Below the pieces are notes generated by a model. It ran no database searches, was not told where the DNA came from, and was given only the letters and a program-made list of their open reading frames with translations. Positions 22,965 to 30,898 of a DNA stretch of 64,000 nt are shown here, piece after piece (within the stretch, counting starts at the first letter, position 1; each line of letters begins with the position of its first letter). Made by a program: the position numbers and the translations under genes. Location: NCBI GenBank assembly GCA_900770295.1, contig CAAGJQ010000089.1, positions 39,888-103,887 on the forward strand, given 5' to 3'. This stretch comes from an uncultured Oscillibacter sp. Its GTDB lineage: Bacteria; Bacillota; Clostridia; Oscillospirales; Oscillospiraceae.

Positions 22965-23141
22965 TTCCTTCAGTCTGCACCGCTCCCGCTGGGCGGCAAT
23001 GGTGGCCAGGGTATCCCCCAGCTGGACCAGGACCGCCCCTGCGAGAGCCAGGTCCTCATCGTTTAGTTGGCTGGCAATGGACACCGCCAACGTGTTGACA
23101 GCGGTGGTAAAAGCCAGCGGGTCGCAGTCACAGTTCCTCAT
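22962..23141 (-). CDS. Small DUF6774-like protein
   Basis: This 59-aa protein is easily missed. It starts MRNCDCDPLAFTTAVNTLAV and contains DEDLALAGAVLVQLGDTLAT. The DxLAxxAAxxxQLGDTLATI pattern recurs in tiny Clostridia proteins catalogued, as far as I recall, as DUF6774. GGGGGG lies 5 bases before the ATG. It is 42 bases downstream of the YetF gene on the same strand and probably cotranscribed. Two N-terminal cysteines (CDC) are notable. The function is unknown. Confidence 0.65.
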   Translation of the reverse strand: MRNCDCDPLAFTTAVNTLAVSIASQLNDEDLALAGAVLVQLGDTLATIAAQRERCRLKE

Positions 23142-23183
23142 GACATCCCCCCTGACATCCTATGCGTCAAGAGGTTCGCCTGT

Positions 23184-23894
23184 TCACCGGCCTTTTTTCG
23201 GGCGCTCAGGATGAAGAGGAAACACCGTCAGCTTCTCTCCGCCGTCCCACAGTGCCAGCAGGACATCCTTTTCATCCTTGTAGCCCTGCCGCAGCAGAGT
23301 CCGGCGGACCCATTCCTCCTCTTTCTCCGCCTGTTGGATATTGTCCGCCATCAGTCTGCCGTCCATGACAAACGGAATCTGGACCTGGGACTGCCTGGGA
23401 TTCAGATCCAGGTCCGCGGGCGTAGCGGGGCGGTCCTTCTCCCTGGGCAGAAAGCTGACTACGCCGTTGTGCTCCAGCACTGCTGTCTGGAGCTGGTTCA
23501 GGTCGAACCAGCCGCCGATGCGGCAGTAGGTCAGAAATTCGTTCAGGTCCAGCCGGGCCTTTTTCAGATTGTCCCGGTAGATGACGCCGTCCTCCAGCAG
23601 TACCAGGGGCTTGCCCGTCACCACGCCTCTGGCTTTCGGGGATTTGTTGGTCAGCACGGAGATGGCCACCGCCGCCACGCCGTAGGCCACCAGAGCGGTC
23701 AGCGGCTTGGCGGGCGCCTCCAGCTCCGTGGCCAGCTCCGCCGCGATGGAGCCGATGGTGATGCCCACCACATAGTCGAACATGGTCATCTGGGATACCT
23801 GCTTGCTGCCCATCAGCTTCGCCAGCAGGAATAGCACCACAATGGACAGCAGAGAAGTCAGAATCGTCAGGCCGATTTGCAGTAAAAGTTGCAT
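23184..23894 (-). CDS. YetF/DUF421 family membrane protein
   Basis: This 236-aa protein has three N-terminal TM helices (about residues 4-27, 45-62 and 67-84). A cytoplasmic YetF domain follows: KPLVLLEDGVIYRDNLKKAR, LNEFLTYCRIGGWFDLNQLQ and AVLEHNGVVSFLPRE. FDYVVGITIGSIAAE marks the membrane part. Bacillus relatives (YdfR/YdfS, YetF, YrbG) are spore germination or membrane proteins of uncertain role. The start MQLLLQIG is preferred, with GGGGGA 6 bases upstream. That ribosome site lies in the 3' arm of a hairpin (23902-23941), so translation may be controlled. Confidence 0.85.
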   Translation of the reverse strand: MQLLLQIGLTILTSLLSIVVLFLLAKLMGSKQVSQMTMFDYVVGITIGSIAAELATELEAPAKPLTALVAYGVAAVAISVLTNKSPKARGVVTGKPLVLLEDGVIYRDNLKKARLDLNEFLTYCRIGGWFDLNQLQTAVLEHNGVVSFLPREKDRPATPADLDLNPRQSQVQIPFVMDGRLMADNIQQAEKEEEWVRRTLLRQGYKDEKDVLLALWDGGEKLTVFPLHPERPKKGR

Positions 23895-23901
23895 AAAAAG
23901 T

Positions 23902-23941
23902 CCCCCATGGCAATGTCGTTTGAGACAGTGTGCCACGGGGG
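23902..23941 (-). promoter_or_regulatory. Hairpin sequestering the YetF ribosome site
   Basis: On the minus strand CCCCC pairs with GGGGG, then (after a mismatch) the TGGCA block pairs with TGCCA, with further pairs around a 6-base loop. The GGGGGA Shine-Dalgarno of the YetF gene is in the 3' arm and ACTTTTT follows, resembling a terminator placed just before the ATG. Confidence 0.5.
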
Positions 23942-23989
23942 AGCTCTTTTTATTCGGTTTTCCCCGGTTTCGGATATCCGCAAACCGCG

Positions 23990-25318
23990 TCAGTCCTTTT
24001 TCACGCTGCCGGCCACCGGCGGCTCCTCGTGAGGGGCTCCGGCGTGGTGGGCGTTGGTGTGGACATTGATATACTGGGCCTTCAGCTTGGAGTACAGGAT
24101 GGTCTGGCTGGAGTACAGGCCGTTGTAGCCGGAGAGCATGTAGCTGATACCGCAGGCCAGAGCAAAGTACAAAAGGCCACCATCGCCAAACAGCTCTACG
24201 GACAAAAAAATGGAGGCAATGGGGCAGTTGGTGGCGCCGCAGAACACGGCCACCAGTCCCAGCGCGGCTGCAAAACCCGCCGGAATGCCCAGCAGGGGAC
24301 CCGCCACGCAGCCGAAGGTCGCCCCCACAAAGAAGGAGGGCACCACCTCGCCGCCCTTGAACCCGGCGGACAGTGTCACAGCGGTGAACAGCAGCTTCAG
24401 CAGGAAGGCCGCCGGGTGGGCGGTGCCCTGCTCCACGGCGGCGGTGACCACCTCCATGCCGGCGCCGTTGTAGTCTGTGGTGCCGCAGAGATAGGTCAGC
24501 GCGATGATGGCAAAGCCGCCCACCGCCACCCGGACCCAGGGATTGGGCAGCCGCTTATGCATCTGGTGCTCCGCGAAGTGGATGGTGCTGCAAAACAGCA
24601 CGGAGACCACCGCGCACAGCGCCGCCAGGACCCCTACCCGCAGGAGCATCTCCGCGTCCAGCGCCGGCATCTCCACCTGGAAGCGGGTGGGCTCCACACC
24701 CATCAGCAAAGAGATGCCGTAGGCCACCAGAGAGGCCGTCAGGCAGGGGATGAACGCCGCGTGGTAAAAGACGCCGATGCTGATGACCACCATGGCAAAC
24801 ACGGTGGCGGCCAGAGGCGTGCCGAACAGCGCCGCGAAAAACGCGGCCATGCCCGCCATGGTGGCGGTCCGCAGGTCCCGGTCATCCAGATGACACAGCC
24901 GGCCCGCGTGATAGCCGATGGTGCCGCCCATCTGGAGGGCGGCGCCCTCCCGTCCGGCGGAGCCGCCGCACAGGTGGGTCAGGACCGTGCCCAGGAAGAT
25001 GGCCGGCAGCAGCCAGATGGACAGACCCTTGCCCAGATGGACCTCGTCGATGATGTCATTGGTGCCCTGGCCCTCGGTCTTTGTCAGCTTGTAAAAGCCC
25101 ACAATGACCAGGCCCGCCGCCGGCAGGCACCACAGCAGCCACGGGTGTTCCGCCCGCAGGGCCGTGGCATGGTGAACACCGATATGAAACAGCGAGCCGA
25201 TGAACCCGCAGAGCACGCCGGTGATGATGGCCAGCGACAGCCACTTGGCCAGCGCCCGCACATACAGGTTCAGGTGCTTGAACCACGCCCAGAGGCGTTT
25301 TCCGTATCCGGTTTCCAC
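23990..25318 (-). CDS. CLC-type anion transporter, probably CLC-F-like (fluoride/proton) subtype
   Basis: This 442-aa CLC protein has about ten or more hydrophobic helices. The gating-glutamate motif is present as GGSAGREGAALQMGG (about 119-133) and the third motif as GGEVVPSFFVG. The chloride-coordinating GSGIP signature is replaced by GQGTNDIIDEVH. From memory, CLC-F fluoride exporters share GREGxAxQMG and a GxxNxIIxEIH segment, so that subtype is favoured over a chloride channel. The start is GTG with AGGGGG 7 bases upstream. It is 12 bases downstream of a CAT-like gene. No fluoride riboswitch was found in the operon leader. Confidence 0.8.
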   Translation of the reverse strand: METGYGKRLWAWFKHLNLYVRALAKWLSLAIITGVLCGFIGSLFHIGVHHATALRAEHPWLLWCLPAAGLVIVGFYKLTKTEGQGTNDIIDEVHLGKGLSIWLLPAIFLGTVLTHLCGGSAGREGAALQMGGTIGYHAGRLCHLDDRDLRTATMAGMAAFFAALFGTPLAATVFAMVVISIGVFYHAAFIPCLTASLVAYGISLLMGVEPTRFQVEMPALDAEMLLRVGVLAALCAVVSVLFCSTIHFAEHQMHKRLPNPWVRVAVGGFAIIALTYLCGTTDYNGAGMEVVTAAVEQGTAHPAAFLLKLLFTAVTLSAGFKGGEVVPSFFVGATFGCVAGPLLGIPAGFAAALGLVAVFCGATNCPIASIFLSVELFGDGGLLYFALACGISYMLSGYNGLYSSQTILYSKLKAQYINVHTNAHHAGAPHEEPPVAGSVKKD

Positions 25319-25330
25319 GTCCGCGCCCCC

Positions 25331-26179
25331 TTACGCCTGCGCCGGAACCGGAACGGCCTTGCCGTCCAGGCGGCTCTCCAGCAGCTCCGGCTTCTTCAGG
25401 TAGCGCTCAAAGGCCGCGAAGAAGCGGGAGTATTCAATGCCGGTGGCGATGCGCTCATCCATCACCACGCCCAGCGGCAGCTGCTTTTTCCGGCTGCCGG
25501 CCGGAGCCAGCGGGTCCAGCGTGGGCTTGCCCATGCAGATGAACACGCTGGTGGTGCCGAACTCATAGCAGTGGTGGTAGATATACCGGGTGTTGATGGA
25601 GGCCAGATTGGTGACGAACAGGCTGGTATGGAAGGGGCTCAGGTCAATGATCTTCCGGGGCAGAAGGCCGTGAAGGTCCAGATGATACGCCATCCAGAAC
25701 ACAAAGCGGGCCAGTCCCGGGGTGGAGAACGCCAGGTTGACGAATTTATCCGTGCTGTTGTTATGGGCGGTCTCCTGGTTCCGGTCCACCAGCTCCTTGA
25801 TCTTCCGGCTGATGGTGAACACATCGTCCTCCGGCTCCAGAAACACCTTCAGCGCCGTCTCGTCCGGCGTGCCGTCCTCCCGGGTCTTGAGGATCACAAA
25901 GCTGAAGCAGAAGTGATTCCGCTTGTATACCTTGCGGTTCATGATGAAATAGTTCACCTTGGGATTTTCCAGCGCCGCCTTGTAATAGGCGGCCACCAGA
26001 ACGCTCATATGGGTCACGTGACGGCCCTCCCGCCGCTTCTGGCGGATAAAGCCCTTCATGATCTCCTCGTCCACGTAGTCACTGGCCCAGTTTTGGGCAT
26101 CGTAGCGCTTCGGCATGATATAGGGCAGCGCCTGTACGATCGGGGTCAGACCTTTGACCCGGGTTCCATCCGGTCTCAT
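25331..26179 (-). CDS. CAT/E2-fold acyltransferase-like protein lacking the catalytic His
   Basis: This 282-aa protein resembles the chloramphenicol acetyltransferase/2-oxoacid dehydrogenase E2 catalytic fold. KVNYFIMNRKVYKRNHFCFS, DEIVEEIM-like helices and the closing LPLGVVMDERIATGIEYSRF match the E2 pattern ending at the active site. The HHxxxDG or DHRxxDG catalytic string reads MDERIATG here, so the His is missing and classical acetyl transfer is doubtful. I took the second Met because AAGGAG sits 8 bases before it. It heads an operon with the CLC gene from a strong promoter. Function unknown. Confidence 0.65.
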   Translation of the reverse strand: MRPDGTRVKGLTPIVQALPYIMPKRYDAQNWASDYVDEEIMKGFIRQKRREGRHVTHMSVLVAAYYKAALENPKVNYFIMNRKVYKRNHFCFSFVILKTREDGTPDETALKVFLEPEDDVFTISRKIKELVDRNQETAHNNSTDKFVNLAFSTPGLARFVFWMAYHLDLHGLLPRKIIDLSPFHTSLFVTNLASINTRYIYHHCYEFGTTSVFICMGKPTLDPLAPAGSRKKQLPLGVVMDERIATGIEYSRFFAAFERYLKKPELLESRLDGKAVPVPAQA

Positions 26180-26239
26180 GGGCATTTCTCCTTACTCTCC
26201 TGAACTGGGAACTTTTCCCGTCATTTCACACATATGATT

Positions 26240-26268
26240 ATTATATAAAAAACACGTTCAGATTTCAA
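26240..26268 (-). promoter_or_regulatory. Sigma-A promoter of the CAT-like/CLC operon
   Basis: On the minus strand TTGAAA (26268-26263) is exactly 17 bases from TATAAT (26245-26240), 61 bases upstream of the start codon. Confidence 0.75.
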
Positions 26269-26384
26269 TGACTTTCTCTGACTATCATTTCTGTGGCCGG
26301 TTTCCCCGTCCACACGCACCGTCCATTCTGTCATAACAGCCCGCCGGCGCCGGTCCGATCCGGAAAAAACTGTTAAATGGCCCC

Positions 26385-26413
26385 TTGACATTGGATGGCC
26401 GGTCCGCTAAACT
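26385..26413 (+). promoter_or_regulatory. Sigma-A promoter before the aminotransferase gene
   Basis: TTGACA (26385-26390), 17 bases, then TAAACT (26408-26413). Transcription would start near 26420, a few bases before the leader hairpin. Confidence 0.65.
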
Positions 26414-26424
26414 GATGTCTGTTC

Positions 26425-26478
26425 AAAAGGAAGCAATGGCGCTTGCCCAGACGGGCCGCCATTGCTTCCTTTTTGTCT
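26425..26478 (+). terminator. Orphan leader terminator between promoter and aminotransferase gene
   Basis: A 17-bp stem (26425-26441 with 26457-26473) is capped by a second GCCC/GGGC stem and followed by TTTTTGTCTGT. No plus-strand gene precedes it, so it terminates only transcripts from the promoter at 26385. It thus acts as a leader attenuator or makes a ~60-base RNA. Confidence 0.7.
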
Positions 26479-26513
26479 GTCAAATCATTCTGAAGAAAAG
26501 GGGCATCCCCATC

Positions 26514-27740
26514 ATGGAAAGCGAACTGCATATTTCAAAACTGGCCCGGCGGTATCCCGCCTCCGGCATCCGGCGAATGGCGGCTCTGGCCGCGCGGTAT
26601 ACCGACACGGTCAACCTGACTCTGGGTGAGCCGGACTTTGACACCCCCGCATACATCCGGGAGGCGGCTAAAAAAGCTCTGGACGGCGGCTTCACCCACT
26701 ACGCCTCCAACGCCGGCAGGCCGGAGCTGCGGGAGGGCATCGCCCGACGCTGCCGCCGCATCTGGGACGGCTATACAGCGGAGCATGTCATCGTCACCGT
26801 GGGTGCCCTGGAGGCCATGACCCTGGCTTTCATGACGCTGCTGGACCCCGGCGACGAGGTTCTGGTCCCAGACCCCTGCTTCTCCAATTATTACGGTCAG
26901 GCCACCATCGTGGGGGCCGCAGCCGTCCCTGTTCCCACGTGCGAGGAAAACGGCTTCCGCATCCAGGCCGCCGATATCGAAAAGGCCATCACGCCCCGGA
27001 CCCGGGGTCTTGTCCTCAACTCCCCCGCCAACCCCACCGGCGCGGTCCTGACCAAAGAGGACATCCTGTCTATTGCCGAGGTGGTGCAAAAATACGATTT
27101 GTGGGTATTTTCCGATGATCCCTACGACGCTCTGGTATTTGACGGCACGGAGTGCTTCAGCATCGCCCAGGTCCCGGAAGTGCGGAGCAAGGTCATCCTT
27201 CTGAACAGCTTTTCCAAGACCTATGCCATGACCGGCTGGCGCATCGGCTACGCCGTCATGTCCGATCCCGCCTATCTGACCAGGATGGCTCAATTGCAGG
27301 AGGGCGTGGTCTCCTGTGTTCCCACGTTTATCCAGCTGGCCGCGGCGGAAGCCCTCAAGCGCACGGACAGTGTCCGGGATATGGTCGGCGAATACGCCAG
27401 GCGGCGGGATATTCTCGTCGGCGGTCTGAACCGAATCCCCGGCTTCCGCTGTGGACAGGTCTCCGGCGGTTTTTATGCTTTCCCCAACATCAGGGCTTTC
27501 GGCAAGTCCTCGCAGGACTTCGCTGAGGAACTGCTGGAAAAAGCCCGGGTCGTGGTCATCCCCGGCACCGCGTTCGGCGCCATGGGCGAGGGATATCTGC
27601 GCTTCGCGTTCGCAAACTCCGAGGAAAACCTGCGGGAGGCCCTGCGCCGGATCGACGGTTATGTGCGCTCCGCCTATCCGGAGCTGTGCGGCGGAGCGCG
27701 GGACCGGGGGCAGTCCCGGGATATGCCTTCCGCAGTGTAG
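26514..27740 (+). CDS. Pyridoxal-phosphate aminotransferase (class I/II)
   Basis: This 408-aa fold-type I aminotransferase belongs to the aspartate/aromatic family. Diagnostic pieces are NLTLGEPDFDTP, VGALEAMTLAFMTLLDPGD, LNSPANPTGAVLTKED, SDDPYDALVFDG, the Schiff-base lysine in NSFSKTYAMTGWRIGYA and RFAFANSEENL at the end. Such enzymes transaminate alanine, aspartate or aromatic amino acids; specificity cannot be read by eye. The start ATG follows AAAAGGGG by about 10 bases. A 36-base gap separates it from the leader terminator, so expression may be set by termination. The gene is monocistronic and ends at a strong terminator. Confidence 0.9.
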   Translation: MESELHISKLARRYPASGIRRMAALAARYTDTVNLTLGEPDFDTPAYIREAAKKALDGGFTHYASNAGRPELREGIARRCRRIWDGYTAEHVIVTVGALEAMTLAFMTLLDPGDEVLVPDPCFSNYYGQATIVGAAAVPVPTCEENGFRIQAADIEKAITPRTRGLVLNSPANPTGAVLTKEDILSIAEVVQKYDLWVFSDDPYDALVFDGTECFSIAQVPEVRSKVILLNSFSKTYAMTGWRIGYAVMSDPAYLTRMAQLQEGVVSCVPTFIQLAAAEALKRTDSVRDMVGEYARRRDILVGGLNRIPGFRCGQVSGGFYAFPNIRAFGKSSQDFAEELLEKARVVVIPGTAFGAMGEGYLRFAFANSEENLREALRRIDGYVRSAYPELCGGARDRGQSRDMPSAV

Positions 27741-27765
27741 TTCTTCCACGCTCCCGCTGATAGGA

Positions 27766-27805
27766 GCCAGGGGGCGGTACATGTTGTACCGCCCCCTGGC
27801 TTTTC
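27766..27805 (+). terminator. Terminator of the aminotransferase gene
   Basis: A perfect 16-bp stem (27766-27781 with 27785-27800), loop TGT, followed by TTTTC. Confidence 0.85.
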
Positions 27806-27852
27806 TCCTGCATCCACAGCCAAAAATGGCACTTTTTCGCGGGCTTTTTCCC

Positions 27853-28518
27853 CTATCTCCAGGTAAAATGTTCCTTACCGGCACCGATCTCAAAGTGATA
27901 TTTCACGATGCCCAAATCCACTTTGGAATAAAATCCCATGCCGGCTTCCGCCTTTACCGTGTCCCCTTCCAGTGTCAGCAGGAATTTCTGCTGGTTCATG
28001 GCAGTGGGTGCCAGAAGCGCCGCCCCGGCGCCGGCCCGGAACCAGTCCGGCATGGGCCCCGCCGCCCGGCAGACCTGCTCCACGGACTTGCTCTTGTGGG
28101 GAACGCCGTGGGTCGTTCCATAGCCCAGGGCGATGACGCAGACCAGCTTTTCACCGGGCGCCGCTGTGCAGCGGCTCTTTCCCCTGCGGAACGTCAGGGC
28201 CACCCAGCAGGTGTCCAGCCCCAGCTGTACGGCCTTCAGCGTCAGGCGGGCCCCATAATAGCCCAGTTTTTCATCCAGATCCGGCCCCTTGGGTCCCACC
28301 AGAGCCAGATAGTTGCGGACACCGCTGAATTTGCCGTAGTCGGCCAGGACGCCCTGAAAGGCGTCCGGCTCATCGGTCACCAGTTGGATGTGCAGCCCTC
28401 CCTCCGCGTTGCACGCCGCGATCTCCGCCTCCAGCTCCTGAACGGCCGCCTGAGGCAGAGGCCGGTCGGTATACTGCCGGACGGAATGGCGGCTGCGGAT
28501 CGCTTCCAGAAGTTCCAT
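27853..28518 (-). CDS. Nitroreductase family protein
   Basis: This 221-aa flavin oxidoreductase starts MELLEAIRSRHSVRQYTDRP, the FMN-binding opening of nitroreductases. It continues with FSGVRNYLALVGPKG, GYYGARLTLKAVQLGLDTCW and LLAPTAMNQQKFLLTL. It is of the shorter TM1586-like group. The product may reduce nitro compounds or quinones, or act in another flavin reaction. AGGAGG 7 bases before the ATG sets the start; the frame to 28620 reads through the ArsR gene. It lies 11 bases downstream of the ArsR-family gene and is presumably its target and operon partner. Confidence 0.87.
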   Translation of the reverse strand: MELLEAIRSRHSVRQYTDRPLPQAAVQELEAEIAACNAEGGLHIQLVTDEPDAFQGVLADYGKFSGVRNYLALVGPKGPDLDEKLGYYGARLTLKAVQLGLDTCWVALTFRRGKSRCTAAPGEKLVCVIALGYGTTHGVPHKSKSVEQVCRAAGPMPDWFRAGAGAALLAPTAMNQQKFLLTLEGDTVKAEAGMGFYSKVDLGIVKYHFEIGAGKEHFTWR

Positions 28519-28529
28519 TGCAGTTCCTC

Positions 28530-28907
28530 CTATTCTTCCCGAAGATGGGGATAGCCGACAGACGCGGCGTACCTTGTCACCGTGTCGATATGCTCCGCCA
28601 TGGACCGCAGGGCCGCCCACTGGGCCGTGTCCACATTGGCATAGTAGTAGTTGCGGGTCCCCTCCCGGTGGATTCGGATCAGTTCCGCGTCCTTCAGGAT
28701 CCGGAGATGATGGGAAACCGCCGGACGGGACAAGTGGGTCCGTTCTGTCAGCTGCCCCACACGCAGGCCGACCTCCTCGCTCTCCAGCAGAGCCAGGAAG
28801 AGCTGCTGCCGGGTCTCATCGCCCAGAGCCGCGAACAGCGGCTGCAGCATCCGGAATTCCCCGGCCAGCGCCGTCCGCATCTCCACGCATTCCTGACACG
28901 CCTTCAT
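28530..28907 (-). CDS. ArsR-family HTH regulator
   Basis: This 125-aa winged-helix regulator has the ArsR pattern: LFAALGDETRQQLFLALLES, LSRPAVSHHLRILKDAELI and REGTRNYYYANVD. Cysteines sit only at the N terminus (MKACQEC), not in the classical metal site of the recognition helix, so its ligand is unclear. It is upstream of the nitroreductase in a two-gene operon. An extended -10 (TGTTATACT on the minus strand, near 28950) lies before it. Autoregulation is likely. Confidence 0.87.
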   Translation of the reverse strand: MKACQECVEMRTALAGEFRMLQPLFAALGDETRQQLFLALLESEEVGLRVGQLTERTHLSRPAVSHHLRILKDAELIRIHREGTRNYYYANVDTAQWAALRSMAEHIDTVTRYAASVGYPHLREE

Positions 28908-29077
28908 GTCCTCTCCCCCCTTCGGTTCAAAAATTTAGACCAGTATAACACAGTTTTTCCCCTGCGGCACATTGGGAAAGAAAATCGAGCAGGTTTTCTT
29001 TTAAGTACATTTTTCGCATATTTTTTGAGATTTCTGTCTGTTTTTTCCGTATACCTTCATTTGTTCACAAATTTTTA

Positions 29078-29126
29078 ACTGACACTTCCATTTACTTTTT
29101 AGAGTTGTCAGTATATAATAGTGACA
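29078..29126 (+). promoter_or_regulatory. Promoter with bipartite BusR-like operator
   Basis: TTTACT (29091-29096), 17 bases, TATAAT (29114-29119). ACTGACA (29078-29084) and TGTCAGT (29106-29112) form a 7-base inverted repeat 21 bases apart, and a third half-site TGACA lies at 29122-29126, so half-sites flank both promoter hexamers. Confidence 0.65.
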
Positions 29127-29153
29127 TTCCGGATTTGAAATCAGGTGGCATCG

Positions 29154-29789
29154 ATGAAGCAAACTGTTGTCCCCGCTCAATATCTGCAAATCGCATTGGA
29201 CCTGGCCCGCCGCATCGCCAAGGGCGAACTGCCGGAGGGCAGCCGCATCTACGGGCGATCCGTCATGGCCTCGGAGTACAGCGTGTCTCCGGAGACCATC
29301 CGGCGGGCTCTGCGGCTGCTGGCGGACATGAAGGTAGTGGAGGTGAAGCCCCAGAGCGGAGCCATGGTCCTCTCCGCCGACAGCGCCCGGCGCTATATTG
29401 AAAACTTTGAGGAAAACTCTGACGTCCACGCCTTGCGCCAACAGCTGAAGGAGTTGATGGCGGAATACGCCGACCTGAGCCGCCGTCTGTCCGAAACCGT
29501 GGCAGCCCTGGTCAAGAGCCGGGACACCTTCGCCGCTGCGGAGGAGCCCCTTCCCAACTATGAGGTCCCTGTCCCCAAGGACTCTCCCCTCATCGGGAAA
29601 AGCCTTGGGGCGTTGAAATTCTGGCAGTCCACCGGCGCCACCGTCGTGGCGATCCGGCGGAGCCAGACGGTCATTCTGTCCCCCGGCCCCTACGCGGAGC
29701 TGTACGCCGGGGATACGCTCGTTCTGGTCGGCAGTCCCGCCGCCGCGGAAGCTGCCCACCGCCTGGTCGCGACAAAGGAGGTTTCATGA
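29154..29789 (+). CDS. busR: GntR-type regulator with RCK_C domain (BusR-like)
   Basis: This 211-aa regulator has a GntR winged helix at residues 1-75 (EGSRIYGRSVMASEYSVSPE) and a coiled-coil linker at about 88-115. The C-terminal TrkA-C/RCK_C domain runs from about 135 to 205 (SPLIGKSLGALKFWQSTGA, ELYAGDTLVLVGS). This architecture is that of BusR, which binds c-di-AMP through RCK_C and represses osmolyte importers. AGGTGG 6 bases before ATG supports the start. It overlaps the ABC ATPase gene by ATGA. Its operon, promoter half-sites and domain order agree, so osmotic control by c-di-AMP is a good inference. Confidence 0.85.
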   Translation: MKQTVVPAQYLQIALDLARRIAKGELPEGSRIYGRSVMASEYSVSPETIRRALRLLADMKVVEVKPQSGAMVLSADSARRYIENFEENSDVHALRQQLKELMAEYADLSRRLSETVAALVKSRDTFAAAEEPLPNYEVPVPKDSPLIGKSLGALKFWQSTGATVVAIRRSQTVILSPGPYAELYAGDTLVLVGSPAAAEAAHRLVATKEVS

Positions 29790-30898
29790 TCCAGTTTGAA
29801 CACGTCTGCAAAAGCTACGGCAAGACACCCATTCTCAAGGACCTGAACTTCACCATTCCGGACGGTCAGTTCGTGGTCCTCATCGGCCCCTCGGGCTGTG
29901 GCAAAACCACCACGCTGAAAACCATCAACCGCCTCATTGACATTGATTCCGGCACCATCTCCATCGATGGCAAGGATATCAAATCCACCGACAAGACGGA
30001 CTTGCGCCGCCACATCGGCTATGTCATCCAGCAGATCGGCCTGTTCCCCAATATGACCGTGGCCCAGAATATCTGCGTGGTGCCGAAGCTCCTGAAGGCC
30101 GACAAGGCCAAATGCGACAGCATCGTGCGCGAAATGCTGAAGCTGGTCAACATGGAGCAGTACGCGGATAAGTATCCCTCCGAGCTGTCCGGCGGACAGC
30201 AGCAGCGCATCGGCGTTCTGCGGGCCCTGGCGGCGTCTCCCCCCATCGTGCTGATGGATGAGCCCTTCAGCGCCCTGGACCCCATGACCCGGGAGACGCT
30301 CCAGGACGAGGTGAAAAACATCCAGCAGAAGCTCGGCAAGACCGTGATCTTCGTCAGCCATGACATGAGCGAGGCCCTGAAGCTGGCGGACACCATTATC
30401 TTCATGTCAGGTGGCGAGATTGTCCAGATGGCCTCCCCGGAGGAGATGCTGGAGCACCCCGCCAACGACCTGGTGCGGGACTTTTTGGGCAAGCACGCGC
30501 CGGACGCGCCCACGCCCTCCACGGTGGAGCATTTCATGCGGACGAACATCGTCACCGTCAAAACGGACCGCGGCGTTCTGGAGTGCGCAGAGCGCATGGC
30601 CCGCAGCAGCGTGGACTCCCTGCTGGTCACAGATAACGAGGGCCGGTACGCCGGCACCATCTCCATCGGCGACATCCGCCGCTACGGCCGGGAGCTGAAC
30701 AGCATTGAGCCCATGGTCCGCCAGACCGCCCGGACTGCCCGGGTTGGCGACGACGCCAAGGAGAGCTTCGACTATCTGCTGGACTCCGGCGCCAACTACG
30801 TGGTGGTGCTGAACGAGGACGACACCATCGCCGGCATCGTCACCAAGACCAGCGTGGCCCGGTCCGTGGCGGAGAACCTGTGGGGGGCCGGGTCATGA
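29786..30898 (+). CDS. Glycine betaine/quaternary amine ABC transporter ATPase with CBS domains
   Basis: This 370-aa ATPase energises osmolyte uptake. Walker A is GPSGCGKTTT (residues 33-42), the signature is LSGGQQQRIGV, and Walker B is IVLMDEPFSALDP followed by the switch His in VSHDMSEA. Residues 250-365 form a CBS pair (MRTNIVTVKTDRGVLECAER, NYVVVLNEDDTIAGIVTKTS) as in OpuCA/OpuA, where it senses ionic strength or nucleotides. It is coupled by 4-base overlaps to the regulator upstream and the permease downstream. Confidence 0.93.
   Translation: MIQFEHVCKSYGKTPILKDLNFTIPDGQFVVLIGPSGCGKTTTLKTINRLIDIDSGTISIDGKDIKSTDKTDLRRHIGYVIQQIGLFPNMTVAQNICVVPKLLKADKAKCDSIVREMLKLVNMEQYADKYPSELSGGQQQRIGVLRALAASPPIVLMDEPFSALDPMTRETLQDEVKNIQQKLGKTVIFVSHDMSEALKLADTIIFMSGGEIVQMASPEEMLEHPANDLVRDFLGKHAPDAPTPSTVEHFMRTNIVTVKTDRGVLECAERMARSSVDSLLVTDNEGRYAGTISIGDIRRYGRELNSIEPMVRQTARTARVGDDAKESFDYLLDSGANYVVVLNEDDTIAGIVTKTSVARSVAENLWGAGS

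Noticed and set aside
26179..26240. Fluoride riboswitch before the CAT-like/CLC operon
   Set aside because: The short leader lacks the conserved crcB-RNA strings; only a small GGGAA/TTCCC stem is seen.
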